Shown here in pieces: positions 46,908 to 54,830 of a DNA stretch of 64,000 nucleotides. The notes beneath the pieces are model-generated. The model was not told the DNA's origin and did not search any database. It was given only the letters and a program-made list of their open reading frames with translations. The stretch spans positions 124,001 through 188,000 of the forward strand of contig NZ_JXLL01000002.1 in NCBI RefSeq assembly GCF_001316435.1. Reading direction: 5' to 3'. Within the stretch, counting starts at the first letter, position 1. Each line of letters begins with the position of its first letter. Made by a program: the position numbers and the translations under genes. This stretch comes from Caloranaerobacter sp. TR13 (GTDB taxonomy: Bacteria > Bacillota > Clostridia > Tissierellales > Thermohalobacteraceae).

Positions 46908-47723
46908 TTATTTAGAAGTAATGTTTTCATCATCTAATTTATCTAAGTTACTTTGATAAAGAGCTATAAGTAAAGCAGTATTAATAGCAAGGGATTTGTT
47001 GTTTTTTATATTTAATTTGTCTTTCATTACTTCTAGAGTTTTATCTAGAATTTTAGAATTAATATTAACAGATTTCTTTCTTTTCTCACTAGCGTAAATA
47101 GTTATCAACTCATTACTTAAGATATCAAGCTTTTTATATGGATTATCTTTTTTAATCAAGTCTAATGATTTTTGTATTTTATTAATTTTTCTATTCAAAT
47201 CATTTATATTTTCATATATAGTTTCTAAGTAATTTAGGATTCCCTTTAAAGTAATATCATTGTTAGTCTTTTCGTGTTGAGCTTTTCCATCATTCTTTTT
47301 ACATTTATCATTATTCATGTTTACTTCGGTATCTTTCTGTTGTATTGAGGTATTAAATAAATTTAATTGAACTGCATCGTTTTTATCTTCATTTGAACTG
47401 GAATTTGTGATAGTCTCTCGAGTATTTTCAGAGTCATTCTCCTTGGAATTATTATCATTTTTATTTAAATCAGTATTTTGAGGAGAATCTATTTTACTTT
47501 CCTTCTTAGATGTGTCTATATAAATTTTATTTTTAGGATCCCACTTTTTTTCAAGTTCAGTCTCTATTTTGGATACTATAGTGTGATAGTTGTAGATTTT
47601 TTCAGTTTTGTTTTTTGCTTCATCTTTTAATTTTTCTTTTATTTGATGTGGATTCATTCCTTTAGATACGCACTCTTTTATTATATTTATTTCTTTCTCA
47701 GAATAATGTCTTATATTCACCAT
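46908..47723 (-). CDS. Putative DNA-binding protein with Asn/Asp-rich linker
   Basis: I do not recognise a named family for this 271-residue protein. Residues 1-60 look like a Myb/HTH-type domain (RHYSEKEINIIKECVSKGMN, then helices). Residues 65-150 are a disordered Asn, Ser, Asp and Lys-rich linker. A coiled coil occupies about 155-195. The C-terminus (KSVNINSKILDKTLEVMKDK, then ALLIALYQ) resembles a ribbon-helix-helix unit. Two possible DNA-binding ends joined by a flexible linker would suit a partition, recombination or regulatory factor. AGGAAGTGA precedes the ATG. It is downstream of, and in the same direction as, the tandem recombinases, but a terminator and a large palindrome lie between. 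Confidence 0.65.
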   Translation of the reverse strand: MVNIRHYSEKEINIIKECVSKGMNPHQIKEKLKDEAKNKTEKIYNYHTIVSKIETELEKKWDPKNKIYIDTSKKESKIDSPQNTDLNKNDNNSKENDSENTRETITNSSSNEDKNDAVQLNLFNTSIQQKDTEVNMNNDKCKKNDGKAQHEKTNNDITLKGILNYLETIYENINDLNRKINKIQKSLDLIKKDNPYKKLDILSNELITIYASEKRKKSVNINSKILDKTLEVMKDKLNIKNNKSLAINTALLIALYQSNLDKLDDENITSK

Positions 47724-47924
47724 TATATCACTTCCTATTTTATTTATATTACAGAATATTTGAAAATGCTAACTTTTATGACTAGTTGAGCATATACAAT
47801 TTTGTAGTTTTCAAAAATAAAATAGGTTTTCAAATTAAAATTCAAAAAAATTTTCAATAAGGGAAGTAGTACTTAAAATTGAAAATATTAAATTTTAATT
47901 AGGAATAAAATTTTTTTCATTTTA

Positions 47925-47974
47925 AATAGGCAATATGCCGTGCGTAGTATACTACGCATGGTATATTGCCTATT
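47925..47974. repeat. 50-bp near-perfect palindrome
   Basis: Two 25-bp arms (47925-47949 and 47950-47974) are complementary with only two mismatches, both allowing G-U pairing in RNA, and no loop. It lies between the tandem recombinases and the 271-residue gene. There is no adjacent T-run long enough for a good terminator. It may be a protein-binding or recombination site, or an RNA hairpin controlling the downstream gene. Confidence 0.85.
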
Positions 47975-47998
47975 AATTTTATACTTATAATCTTCGAC

Positions 47999-48025
47999 AA
48001 AAAAATCCCCCTATTTTTTAGGGGG
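47999..48025 (-). terminator. Terminator of the tandem recombinase operon
   Basis: On the minus strand CCCCCTA (48025-48019) and TAGGGGG (48013-48007) form a stem, then A and seven Ts (48005-47999). Confidence 0.9.
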
Positions 48026-48030
48026 TAAGA

Positions 48031-49662
48031 CTATAAGTCATTAATTGGAGCTTTAAATATAATTTCCATACTTTCTATAGAACCATTTTTAGAATTATCC
48101 TTTTTAATAATAACAGAGTCTATCAGCATATCAATTATAATTCTTTTTTGAGTTGTTTCTAATTGAGGAAAATCTACCTTTATAAACTTATTAATTGAAT
48201 TTTTTATTTTATCAATTAATTTTTCTTTTTTCCCAACATTGCAAAATTCTCTTATTTGCTGATTAAGCATATCTTCTTTATATTCAAGCTTTGATTTGAA
48301 TTCGCATAATATATTCAATTCATTATTTAGTTCACGTTTTTCGGTATCAAGAATTTCAATTAAATCTTTAAAAGTTTCATTGGATATCATTTCTTCTAGT
48401 TTACTTAATTTACTTTTGATTTCATGGATTTCTCCATCTAAATCATTTAGCTGACTATTAACATCCTGCAATTTTTTATTGATTACTTCACAGTATCGGT
48501 TATAAAGATTATTTACTATGTCTGAATTCAATATTTTAGAAAACTCTTCAACAAATATATTTTCAATAATAGTTTGTTTTACAATGAAATGAGATTGTCT
48601 TCCATCTTTAGTTTCGCATTTGTAGACGCTTGGTCTTTCATTTCCATATTTATCTTTACCATAGTTTTTAGGCTTCATGAATGTATTACAGTGACCACAA
48701 ATTAATTTATCCCTTAAAAGAAATGGAGTATTGTAATATTTAGGATCTTTAGCTTTACTTTTAACATATCTAAGCTTTTTAGAAATATGCCAATCTTGGT
48801 CAGTAATTATATTTGCACCTTCAATAATAGGTGACCTAATGATGTTTTTATTATTTGTTTTACTACGTCTGTTCCAAACTATATATCCTATATATGTTTC
48901 ATTTTTAATAATTCTTTCGATTTTATCTTCAGTCCAATGATGTCCATGTTTATCTTTTTTATTAAGTTCTTTGGCTATTTTTTTGTAACTATATCCATGA
49001 TTATTATATAAATTGAAAATTTCTTTAACGTATTCCTTCTGGATATTTGAAGGTTTTAATGTTTTTCCCTTTGAACCGTTGCTTTTTAATACATATCCAT
49101 AGGGAGTATGATAACTTACCCAGTTTTTGTTTTTAATACTTTGCACAAGACCTGATTTTACTCTTGAAGAAATGAGACTTGATTCAAGTTCAGCTATACT
49201 TCCTAAAATCAATTCAAATAGTTTACAGAGTCGTTCGTTTTCAGAAAGTAGATTTTCACCTTGCTTGGTATAGTGTATTTTAACACCACATTTTTCAAAG
49301 AAAAATCTTAATGCTACAAAGAGTTCAAAATTCCTGGCGAGCCTATCTCTGCTGAATATTATTAGGTGACTGAATTTCTTTAATTTAGCCATTTTCATGA
49401 TTTCTTTAAGTTCAGGTCTATCTTTAAGAGAATCATATAAATTGCTTGAATAATCAAATTCTTCGATTTGTGTTTTTGAAGCTGATTTTGTTTCTTCAAA
49501 ATATTTGATGATTTGGAGATTGTTTTCTTCACAATATTTATTAGCATATTCTCTTTGAACATCTATAGAATTTCCTTTATCTTTTTGTTTTTTAGTTGAA
49601 ACTCTTAGATAACATACAGCAAGGTTATTTTTCTGTGTATATGGTTTCGATTGAGTAGCCAT
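48031..49662 (-). CDS. Large serine recombinase, second of a tandem pair
   Basis: This 543-residue recombinase has its resolvase domain at about residues 14-165, with the nucleophile Ser in YLRVSTKKQ and the motif FSRDRLARN. A recombinase domain (about 190-310) is followed by a zinc ribbon (CGHCNTFM) and a C-terminal coiled coil. Its ATG lies 38 bases inside the end of the preceding recombinase gene, in another frame, with no good site at normal distance, so translation is likely coupled. Its role is distinct from the boundary recombinase. Paired serine recombinases of this kind (compare ccrA and ccrB of staphylococcal cassettes) act together on one site. Confidence 0.92.
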   Translation of the reverse strand: MATQSKPYTQKNNLAVCYLRVSTKKQKDKGNSIDVQREYANKYCEENNLQIIKYFEETKSASKTQIEEFDYSSNLYDSLKDRPELKEIMKMAKLKKFSHLIIFSRDRLARNFELFVALRFFFEKCGVKIHYTKQGENLLSENERLCKLFELILGSIAELESSLISSRVKSGLVQSIKNKNWVSYHTPYGYVLKSNGSKGKTLKPSNIQKEYVKEIFNLYNNHGYSYKKIAKELNKKDKHGHHWTEDKIERIIKNETYIGYIVWNRRSKTNNKNIIRSPIIEGANIITDQDWHISKKLRYVKSKAKDPKYYNTPFLLRDKLICGHCNTFMKPKNYGKDKYGNERPSVYKCETKDGRQSHFIVKQTIIENIFVEEFSKILNSDIVNNLYNRYCEVINKKLQDVNSQLNDLDGEIHEIKSKLSKLEEMISNETFKDLIEILDTEKRELNNELNILCEFKSKLEYKEDMLNQQIREFCNVGKKEKLIDKIKNSINKFIKVDFPQLETTQKRIIIDMLIDSVIIKKDNSKNGSIESMEIIFKAPINDL

Positions 49663-51193
49663 TTTTATTAGATTTATTGATCACCACCTTATGAACTAGA
49701 TTTGATAATAGCTCATGTAGTTCTCTCCATCTTTCTATGAAAAATTTAATATCTTCGTCATCGATATTACTCATTTCAAATTTAAAAATATTTAGGTTTT
49801 CATATCTGTAAATGAGTTCTCTTAATAATCGACCTAACGTTGATATTTCTTTATTGCATGCAATTTTTTCGTCATTTAATTTTTTTAACTCATCATGTAA
49901 ACCTTTATTATTAGGGTTATTTATTAGCAAATGAATTTTTTCTCTAATTTTAGCATTTGTATTTGCGATATTTTTCTTTTTATTATTTATTTCTTTTTCT
50001 AATCTTTTGATTTCAGCTTTAATTTTATTTTTTATATTTTCGTTATTGCAATCATGTATTAGTTTTGGTATTAACATTTTTAATATCTCATCTTGAGTAA
50101 GTTTTGTACAGCCTTTATTGCATGTATAATATTCGTTACCTATGAATTTTTTTAATCTTTTATTACAGATGCCACAATATAGGAGTTTTTTAAAAAGATA
50201 TTCGGGGGCTTCTCTTTTGCCTTTTATTTCTTTAACTAATGTTTTTACAACTACTTTTTTCCAGAAATCTATATCAATTATTGCTTTATTTATGTTAGTA
50301 CATTCTATTAAATCTTTTTCATTAAGATCATATTTATTTCTTTTTACATCATAATAAAACATATCCTTTAGTTTAATATTAGAATCTATTGGCAATTTTT
50401 TAGCATAAATTGGTCTTTTAATTATTGATTCTATAAATTTTTGAGTGATGTTTCTGTTATCTATTTTTATTTCTTCTTCTATTAATTTAACTAAACTATT
50501 TTTTGTAAATGTTTTTCCATTATTATCTTTTTTACCAATTCTATCTATATTTTCATAATAGATTTCAAATATTTTTTTTATGTTTTCTGCTTCAGCTTCG
50601 TTAATAATATAGGATTTATTTTCTTTGATGTATTTTAAGCCATAAGGTACATATTTGCCGTGAGAATATTCTCCTCTTTCTCTTTTTTTCTTTTTACCAG
50701 CTTTTGTTTTTTCTGATATATTATCAGGTTCAAAAGTACTGACTGACATTATTATATTTCGGATAAATTTTGACATATAGCTTTTATCAAAGATATTAAG
50801 CTCACTTTCATTTACATAAATTGTTCGTATATCATGTTTTTTAAATATACTTTGTATTCTTAGAAAATCATCTATCCTTCTTGATAATCTATCCATCCTA
50901 ATGACTACTACAGTTTTAAACATTCCAGCATAAAGATCATTAAGTAGATTTACAAATTCTTTTCTTTCAAGATAACTTTTATTTCCAGATACTTCTTCCT
51001 GATAGACTTTATAGAGTATTAGATTTTCATCTTTAATCTTTTTACTACATACTTCAATTTGATATTCAAGGGAATAATTTGAGTTTTTAATAGATTTTCT
51101 TGCATATATAGCAGCATATCTATATGGATCGTATTTTTCATTTTCTTTATCCTTAATAGTAGCATTTTTGCAATTTAAATTTGCATTTGTCAC
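49625..51193 (-). CDS. Large serine recombinase, first of a tandem pair
   Basis: This 522-residue protein has a resolvase domain (about residues 25-165) with catalytic Ser in YARKSIKNS and the motif IRMDRLSRR. The sequence VSTFEPDNISEKTKAG replaces the usual QxERE stretch of the dimer helix, so it is a diverged member. A recombinase domain (about 180-290), zinc ribbon (CGICNKRLKKF, then two more Cys) and coiled coil follow. The start is GTG 51193; its ribosome site AAGGAGGCGA lies 13 bases away, inside the end of the 45-residue gene, so coupling to that gene is likely. It may be partly regulatory if its dimer region is altered. Confidence 0.9.
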   Translation of the reverse strand: MTNANLNCKNATIKDKENEKYDPYRYAAIYARKSIKNSNYSLEYQIEVCSKKIKDENLILYKVYQEEVSGNKSYLERKEFVNLLNDLYAGMFKTVVVIRMDRLSRRIDDFLRIQSIFKKHDIRTIYVNESELNIFDKSYMSKFIRNIIMSVSTFEPDNISEKTKAGKKKKRERGEYSHGKYVPYGLKYIKENKSYIINEAEAENIKKIFEIYYENIDRIGKKDNNGKTFTKNSLVKLIEEEIKIDNRNITQKFIESIIKRPIYAKKLPIDSNIKLKDMFYYDVKRNKYDLNEKDLIECTNINKAIIDIDFWKKVVVKTLVKEIKGKREAPEYLFKKLLYCGICNKRLKKFIGNEYYTCNKGCTKLTQDEILKMLIPKLIHDCNNENIKNKIKAEIKRLEKEINNKKKNIANTNAKIREKIHLLINNPNNKGLHDELKKLNDEKIACNKEISTLGRLLRELIYRYENLNIFKFEMSNIDDEDIKFFIERWRELHELLSNLVHKVVINKSNKNGYSIETIYTEK

Positions 51194-51196
51194 TTA

Positions 51197-51334
51197 TTAT
51201 GTATCGCCTCCTTTCTTGCTGAATATTTCTTTTTCAAGGAAATATTCTACTAAAAAGTTAATGAATCTTACTTTAGCTTCTTTATCATCTTTATATTTAA
51301 TTTTTATGTTAGTTATTTTCATTTTATCTTTCAT
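51197..51334 (-). CDS. 45-residue protein leading the tandem recombinase operon
   Basis: This short gene starts at ATG 51334 after AAGGAGGAG and ends three bases before the GTG of the first tandem recombinase. The product begins MKDKMKITNIKIKYKDDKEA and is highly charged, with a hydrophobic helix in the middle (FINFLVEYFLEKE). The strong ribosome site and tight spacing support a real gene. It could be a directionality or assembly factor for the recombinases, or a leader that sets their translation. No family is recognised. Confidence 0.7.
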   Translation of the reverse strand: MKDKMKITNIKIKYKDDKEAKVRFINFLVEYFLEKEIFSKKGGDT

Positions 51335-51385
51335 AATTAGCTCCTCCTTAAATATACTAATATACGGTTGTATTTATAATTCATA

Positions 51386-51487
51386 GGAAATTATATTCCT
51401 TGTTAATATTGTAGATATTATGAATATAATTTCCATAATGAATTTCAACAAAATCATCCTTGATTTATTTAAATTGAAGATTTTGTT
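51386..51487. repeat. Two inverted repeats upstream of the tandem recombinase operon
   Basis: GGAAATTATATTC (51386-51398) and GAATATAATTTCC (51422-51434) are perfect 13-bp arms. AACAAAATC (51447-51455) and GATTTTGTT (51479-51487) are 9-bp arms. They lie in the 290-bp gap before the 45-residue gene and could be recombinase or repressor sites. Confidence 0.6.
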
Positions 51488-51623
51488 ATATCTTTTTGTG
51501 TTAAATGGAAAGTGTTTTAATTTAAAAAATTACAAACAATTTTTTATTATACCGTTATAAGAAATGGTTAGAAGTTTAAAATGGCATTTGAGTCGTTTGG
51601 CTAAGATTTTGTATATTCTTACA

Positions 51624-52424
51624 TTAAAAAACAGTATTCAACTTATTTTTACTTTTAAATTCTTCTAGGGAATTTAACACGATTAAATTATGATTTTTAG
51701 TGTCTTCACAGATTTTGTAATATTCACAATTAGAGTTGCAGTAGCTATTGGGAGTAGCTTTAAAATTAGTTTCAGTACATATATGGTCGCAAAGTTTGTA
51801 TATAAACTCAGTAGCTTTTTCAATCAAATCATCAGTAAGGTCTTTCGTAATTTTTTTATTTTCATAAAGGTAGTATAAGCTAACTGACTTAGGGAAGTAC
51901 CCAAGTTTTTCTTTGGCTAGAATTAAATATACTGGCAGTTGAATTTTATCTATTGGATATATTGTTTTCCCAGTTTTATAATCCAGAACTTCAACAATAC
52001 CATCTTTTCTAATATATACTTTATCTAGCTTTCCACAGAGGATATAGTGGTCCATTTCCTTATAAATCATTTGTTCTATTATTAAATTCTTGCTGCCTAT
52101 ATCCTTTGGGTTTTTATAGTACTGAGTAAGAAGCTCTAATCCCATTTGACCATATTCTTTTTCCTCTTTAATTGAACTATATCCTTCTCTTATCCAGTTT
52201 TTTCTAAGTAGATCATGCAGTATATCTAAAGTTTTATATGACTCATCTGTAATCATGTTGTAGTCAGCAAGAGTCATATGCATACTGTTACCAAAGGATA
52301 TATACTTATTTGAGATGGTTTTTCCTATATCAATTTTATCTAGGTACTTGTACTTAAATCTTTTTTTGCAAGATAAGTAAGTTTTAATACTTGTAGCACT
52401 TAGATATATCTTATTTGTTGCCAT
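51624..52424 (-). CDS. PD-(D/E)XK nuclease with probable Fe-S cluster (Cas4/AddB-like)
   Basis: This 266-residue protein is a RecB-family nuclease. The active site is seen as CGKLDKVY (Asp), VEVLDYKTGK (Asp, Lys) and a Gln-Tyr helix (IQLPVYLILA). One Cys near the N-terminus (YLSCKKRFKYKYL) and three at the C-terminus (CNSNCEYYKIC) match the four ligands of the iron-sulphur cluster in Cas4 and AddB nucleases. It probably trims or nicks DNA with 5'-3' polarity. AAGGAGGTATC precedes the ATG. No cas genes are near. Next to recombinases and an XRE regulator, it may process DNA ends during element movement or act in defence. Confidence 0.88.
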   Translation of the reverse strand: MATNKIYLSATSIKTYLSCKKRFKYKYLDKIDIGKTISNKYISFGNSMHMTLADYNMITDESYKTLDILHDLLRKNWIREGYSSIKEEKEYGQMGLELLTQYYKNPKDIGSKNLIIEQMIYKEMDHYILCGKLDKVYIRKDGIVEVLDYKTGKTIYPIDKIQLPVYLILAKEKLGYFPKSVSLYYLYENKKITKDLTDDLIEKATEFIYKLCDHICTETNFKATPNSYCNSNCEYYKICEDTKNHNLIVLNSLEEFKSKNKLNTVF

Positions 52425-52516
52425 TTTGATACCTCCTTGAGATTAGAATGTGCAGAAAAACAGATATTATTCATTTTTATGAAAATAATTTCATTTTTGT
52501 AGAAAAGCAAAAAAAT

Positions 52517-52545
52517 AAATAAAGCCTCTAAGTTGAGACTTTATT
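52517..52545 (-). terminator. Terminator of the XRE gene
   Basis: On the minus strand AAAGTCTC (52542-52535) and GAGGCTTT (52528-52521) form an 8-bp stem with one U-G pair. The stem begins at the gene's stop and is followed by ATTT. Confidence 0.7.
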
Positions 52546-52989
52546 TTCAATAACATCTAGATCTTTAATAAAATTGAGTTCTTCTAGGATATGATTAGTG
52601 ATATAATCAATTGCTTTTGTATTATAGTCATACTTTGACATTGTAGCTAAAAACAATATAAAAATTTCATTAAGTTTTTGATTTATGTAATCTATTTTTT
52701 CATTTGTTTTATTATTTTTATCTTTTAGTATTTTTTTTAGTTCTTCTTGAATACTTAAATCACGGATATCAATATAGTTTGATTGTAGCAGTTCTCCTAG
52801 CGAAACATTTAATTCTTTAGAAATTTTTAATAACAGTTCTAACTTAAAAACATCATGTCTTCCATTTTCAATATTATTAACAAGCCCTGTTGATATATTA
52901 AGTCGCTTCGCTAATTCAGGTGTGGATAGTTTTTTCTTTTTTCTATATTTTCTGATTTTTTCACCCAATTCCACATATATATTAGGCAT
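52528..52989 (-). CDS. XRE-family transcriptional regulator
   Basis: This 153-residue protein has an N-terminal Cro/C1-type helix-turn-helix (about residues 8-65: KIRKYRKKKKLSTPELAKRL, STGLVNNIENGRHDVFKLE). The C-terminal half is helical and may dimerise. AAGGGGGTA precedes the ATG. It lies within the element, divergent from the 380-residue gene with 465 bp between, and could repress cargo or recombinase genes as phage-type repressors do. No LexA-like protease residues are visible. Confidence 0.88.
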   Translation of the reverse strand: MPNIYVELGEKIRKYRKKKKLSTPELAKRLNISTGLVNNIENGRHDVFKLELLLKISKELNVSLGELLQSNYIDIRDLSIQEELKKILKDKNNKTNEKIDYINQKLNEIFILFLATMSKYDYNTKAIDYITNHILEELNFIKDLDVIENKVST

Positions 52990-53454
52990 GTCCGATACCC
53001 CCTTGGTAAGGAGTATTGACAGAAATGAGGATTATATACGGGTATTTGATTAAACATCTAAATGTTTGGTAAAATTTTCACTTTGTTAGAAGGAAATGTA
53101 AAATGCAATGTAGAATTAATCTGTAATTGTAAATTATACCCAAGAGATTTGAAGTTAAGAAGAGATACAGAAAGAATAATAGATGAATTAGTGATAAAAG
53201 GTATTTGCATTTTACCATAATGATTAAAGAAAAATTAAAGTTTTAGATAATAAATTGTTAAAAATGCAAACTAAAACATTCATAAAAATATATACAGCTA
53301 TAGAGGAGTATTGTTTAAATTTACAATTTAGTTATTACAGCAACTTAAGTAGTATTATTAACATAATTATGCTGATAGTAAAATGATATTAATTATGCTT
53401 AATAAAAATAGGAGGAGTTTAGAACAACTAAAATGAACATGGGGGGAAATTTTT
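52990..53454. other. 465-bp intergenic region, possible 52-residue gene remnant
   Basis: A 52-codon frame on the plus strand (53062-53220) has protein-like composition, including KLRRDTERIIDELVIKG and three Cys. It has no ribosome site and a stop just before its ATG. It may be a decayed gene or chance. The rest is AT-rich and holds the expression signals of the next gene (GGGGGG at 53441-53446). Confidence 0.35.
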
Positions 53455-54597
53455 GTGAAAAAAATTGAGAACAGATTTTTAGTGGCGTTCCCGGATCCTA
53501 TAATTGATATAGAGATGTTATCAGCTGCCGCTTTATTATATTTTCAGAAACCTATAGCCTTAACAATACCTCCTGTTGTAATTCTAGAAGAATCTTATGA
53601 GATACTATCTTTTATAAAAGTCCGTAATCCTAAATGGTCAACAAAATTTAATCAAGTATTTGATTTATGGATATATCAGCAAAAATGTTTTAATAAGGTG
53701 ATGGAAATTCTTGAGCCTTTAAAAGGCAAATATTTAAAAAATATATGGACAGTATACCCTGCAAATAATGAAGCTATGGAAAAAACAACTGAATTAATAA
53801 AGTCAACTAATTTAACAATTGATTCAGTATTTAATATGATAAACCCAATTAATGCTTCTGGAGAACTAATTCGTCATATATTATTAGAAGCTTATTTAGA
53901 GCAAGGAAAAGAAATGAATGCTTTATATGAGTATTGTGAAGAACTTTTTACAAAACAGAAATTAGAGTATTTACTTGTAAAAAGTTATTTATTAAGGATG
54001 AATATTTTAAAAACTATGAGTGTTTCTACACCTGTTTTACTTACTAATGAAGCTATATGGAATAGTCTTTTTAATCAGGAGTTAAATACTGATACTAATT
54101 TAGATAGAGACATAATTTCGTGGGAGTTATTTAGACAATTGATATCGCCTAGATTAGATCCATTAGATAGAAAAAAGGTAAAAGTAATCAAAGAAATTCT
54201 TGAAGAAAGACAAGAAGAGATTGATAGGCTTAAGCTAAAATGCTACGCATTAACAGAAAAGATAAAGCCTGTAATAAAATATGAGCAGCTATCTTCAAAA
54301 GTTGCAAGTATAATTAGGTCAGAGGTTGAGAAAGAAATATCTGATTTACTTAAGCTTGATAAAACAGCTCTTGAGGATTTATTTTATGATGTATTTTCTG
54401 ATGAAAAAACTTGGTTAGCTATTATATATTTCATAGATGGAGTAATAAATGGAAATGTCAATATAACTACAAAAGGAGCAATTTTAGCTTTATCTTTTAT
54501 AGGTGCTAAATCTGTGAAGTCTATAGGAGAAAGAATGAAAAAACTTAGGCAAAGTGCATTTGGGCTTGTTTATACAATTTCCAGAAAAATAAAATAA
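53455..54597 (+). CDS. Unrecognised 380-residue protein, candidate defence component
   Basis: I do not recognise this protein. It starts with GTG, eight bases after GGGGGG. It begins KKIENRFLVAFPDPIIDIEM and is mostly helical and soluble through residue 230. A charged helix (about 235-265: KEILEERQEEIDRLKLKC) follows. The C-terminus has a hydrophobic hairpin-like region (about 317-355: LAIIYFIDGVINGN, GAILALSFIGAKSV) that could contact a membrane, then a basic tail. No nuclease, kinase or NTPase motif is visible. It is followed 233 bp on by the dGTPase-like gene, in the same direction, and shares the element with restriction genes. A sensor or membrane-acting effector is possible but unproven. 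Confidence 0.8.
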   Translation: MKKIENRFLVAFPDPIIDIEMLSAAALLYFQKPIALTIPPVVILEESYEILSFIKVRNPKWSTKFNQVFDLWIYQQKCFNKVMEILEPLKGKYLKNIWTVYPANNEAMEKTTELIKSTNLTIDSVFNMINPINASGELIRHILLEAYLEQGKEMNALYEYCEELFTKQKLEYLLVKSYLLRMNILKTMSVSTPVLLTNEAIWNSLFNQELNTDTNLDRDIISWELFRQLISPRLDPLDRKKVKVIKEILEERQEEIDRLKLKCYALTEKIKPVIKYEQLSSKVASIIRSEVEKEISDLLKLDKTALEDLFYDVFSDEKTWLAIIYFIDGVINGNVNITTKGAILALSFIGAKSVKSIGERMKKLRQSAFGLVYTISRKIK

Positions 54598-54830
54598 CTT
54601 TATTTCTAAGTATAAAAAAACAATCCGTAACATAGATTTTATAAGAGTGTACTGGGATAAGTGTTTAAGTACATGTATACCACATTTCTTCGTTGAGTGT
54701 GAAGCATAAGCTTATAATCGTTGTATGCTAAGTACAATAGACTGGACTACACCTTAATGTCCAATGATGTTGAAAGTGCAATACTGTTAGATGGTATTAT
54801 TGAAATTATATAACAAGGAGGAGCTCAAAA
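54598..54830. other. Spacer with several potential hairpins before the dGTPase gene
   Basis: The 233-bp spacer is less AT-rich than other gaps in the element. Short inverted pairs are visible, such as AGCATA/TATGCT and GGAC/GTCC, so it may encode a structured leader or small RNA. No open frame of note is seen on the plus strand. The ribosome site AAGGAGGAG closes it. Confidence 0.35.

Noticed and set aside
51624-52424. Part of a CRISPR-Cas adaptation module
   Set aside because: The nuclease resembles Cas4, but no cas1, cas2 or repeat-spacer array occurs in the window.
54640-54780. Minus-strand transposase remnant
   Set aside because: A translated stretch looked protein-like but contains stops and matches no family I can name with confidence.
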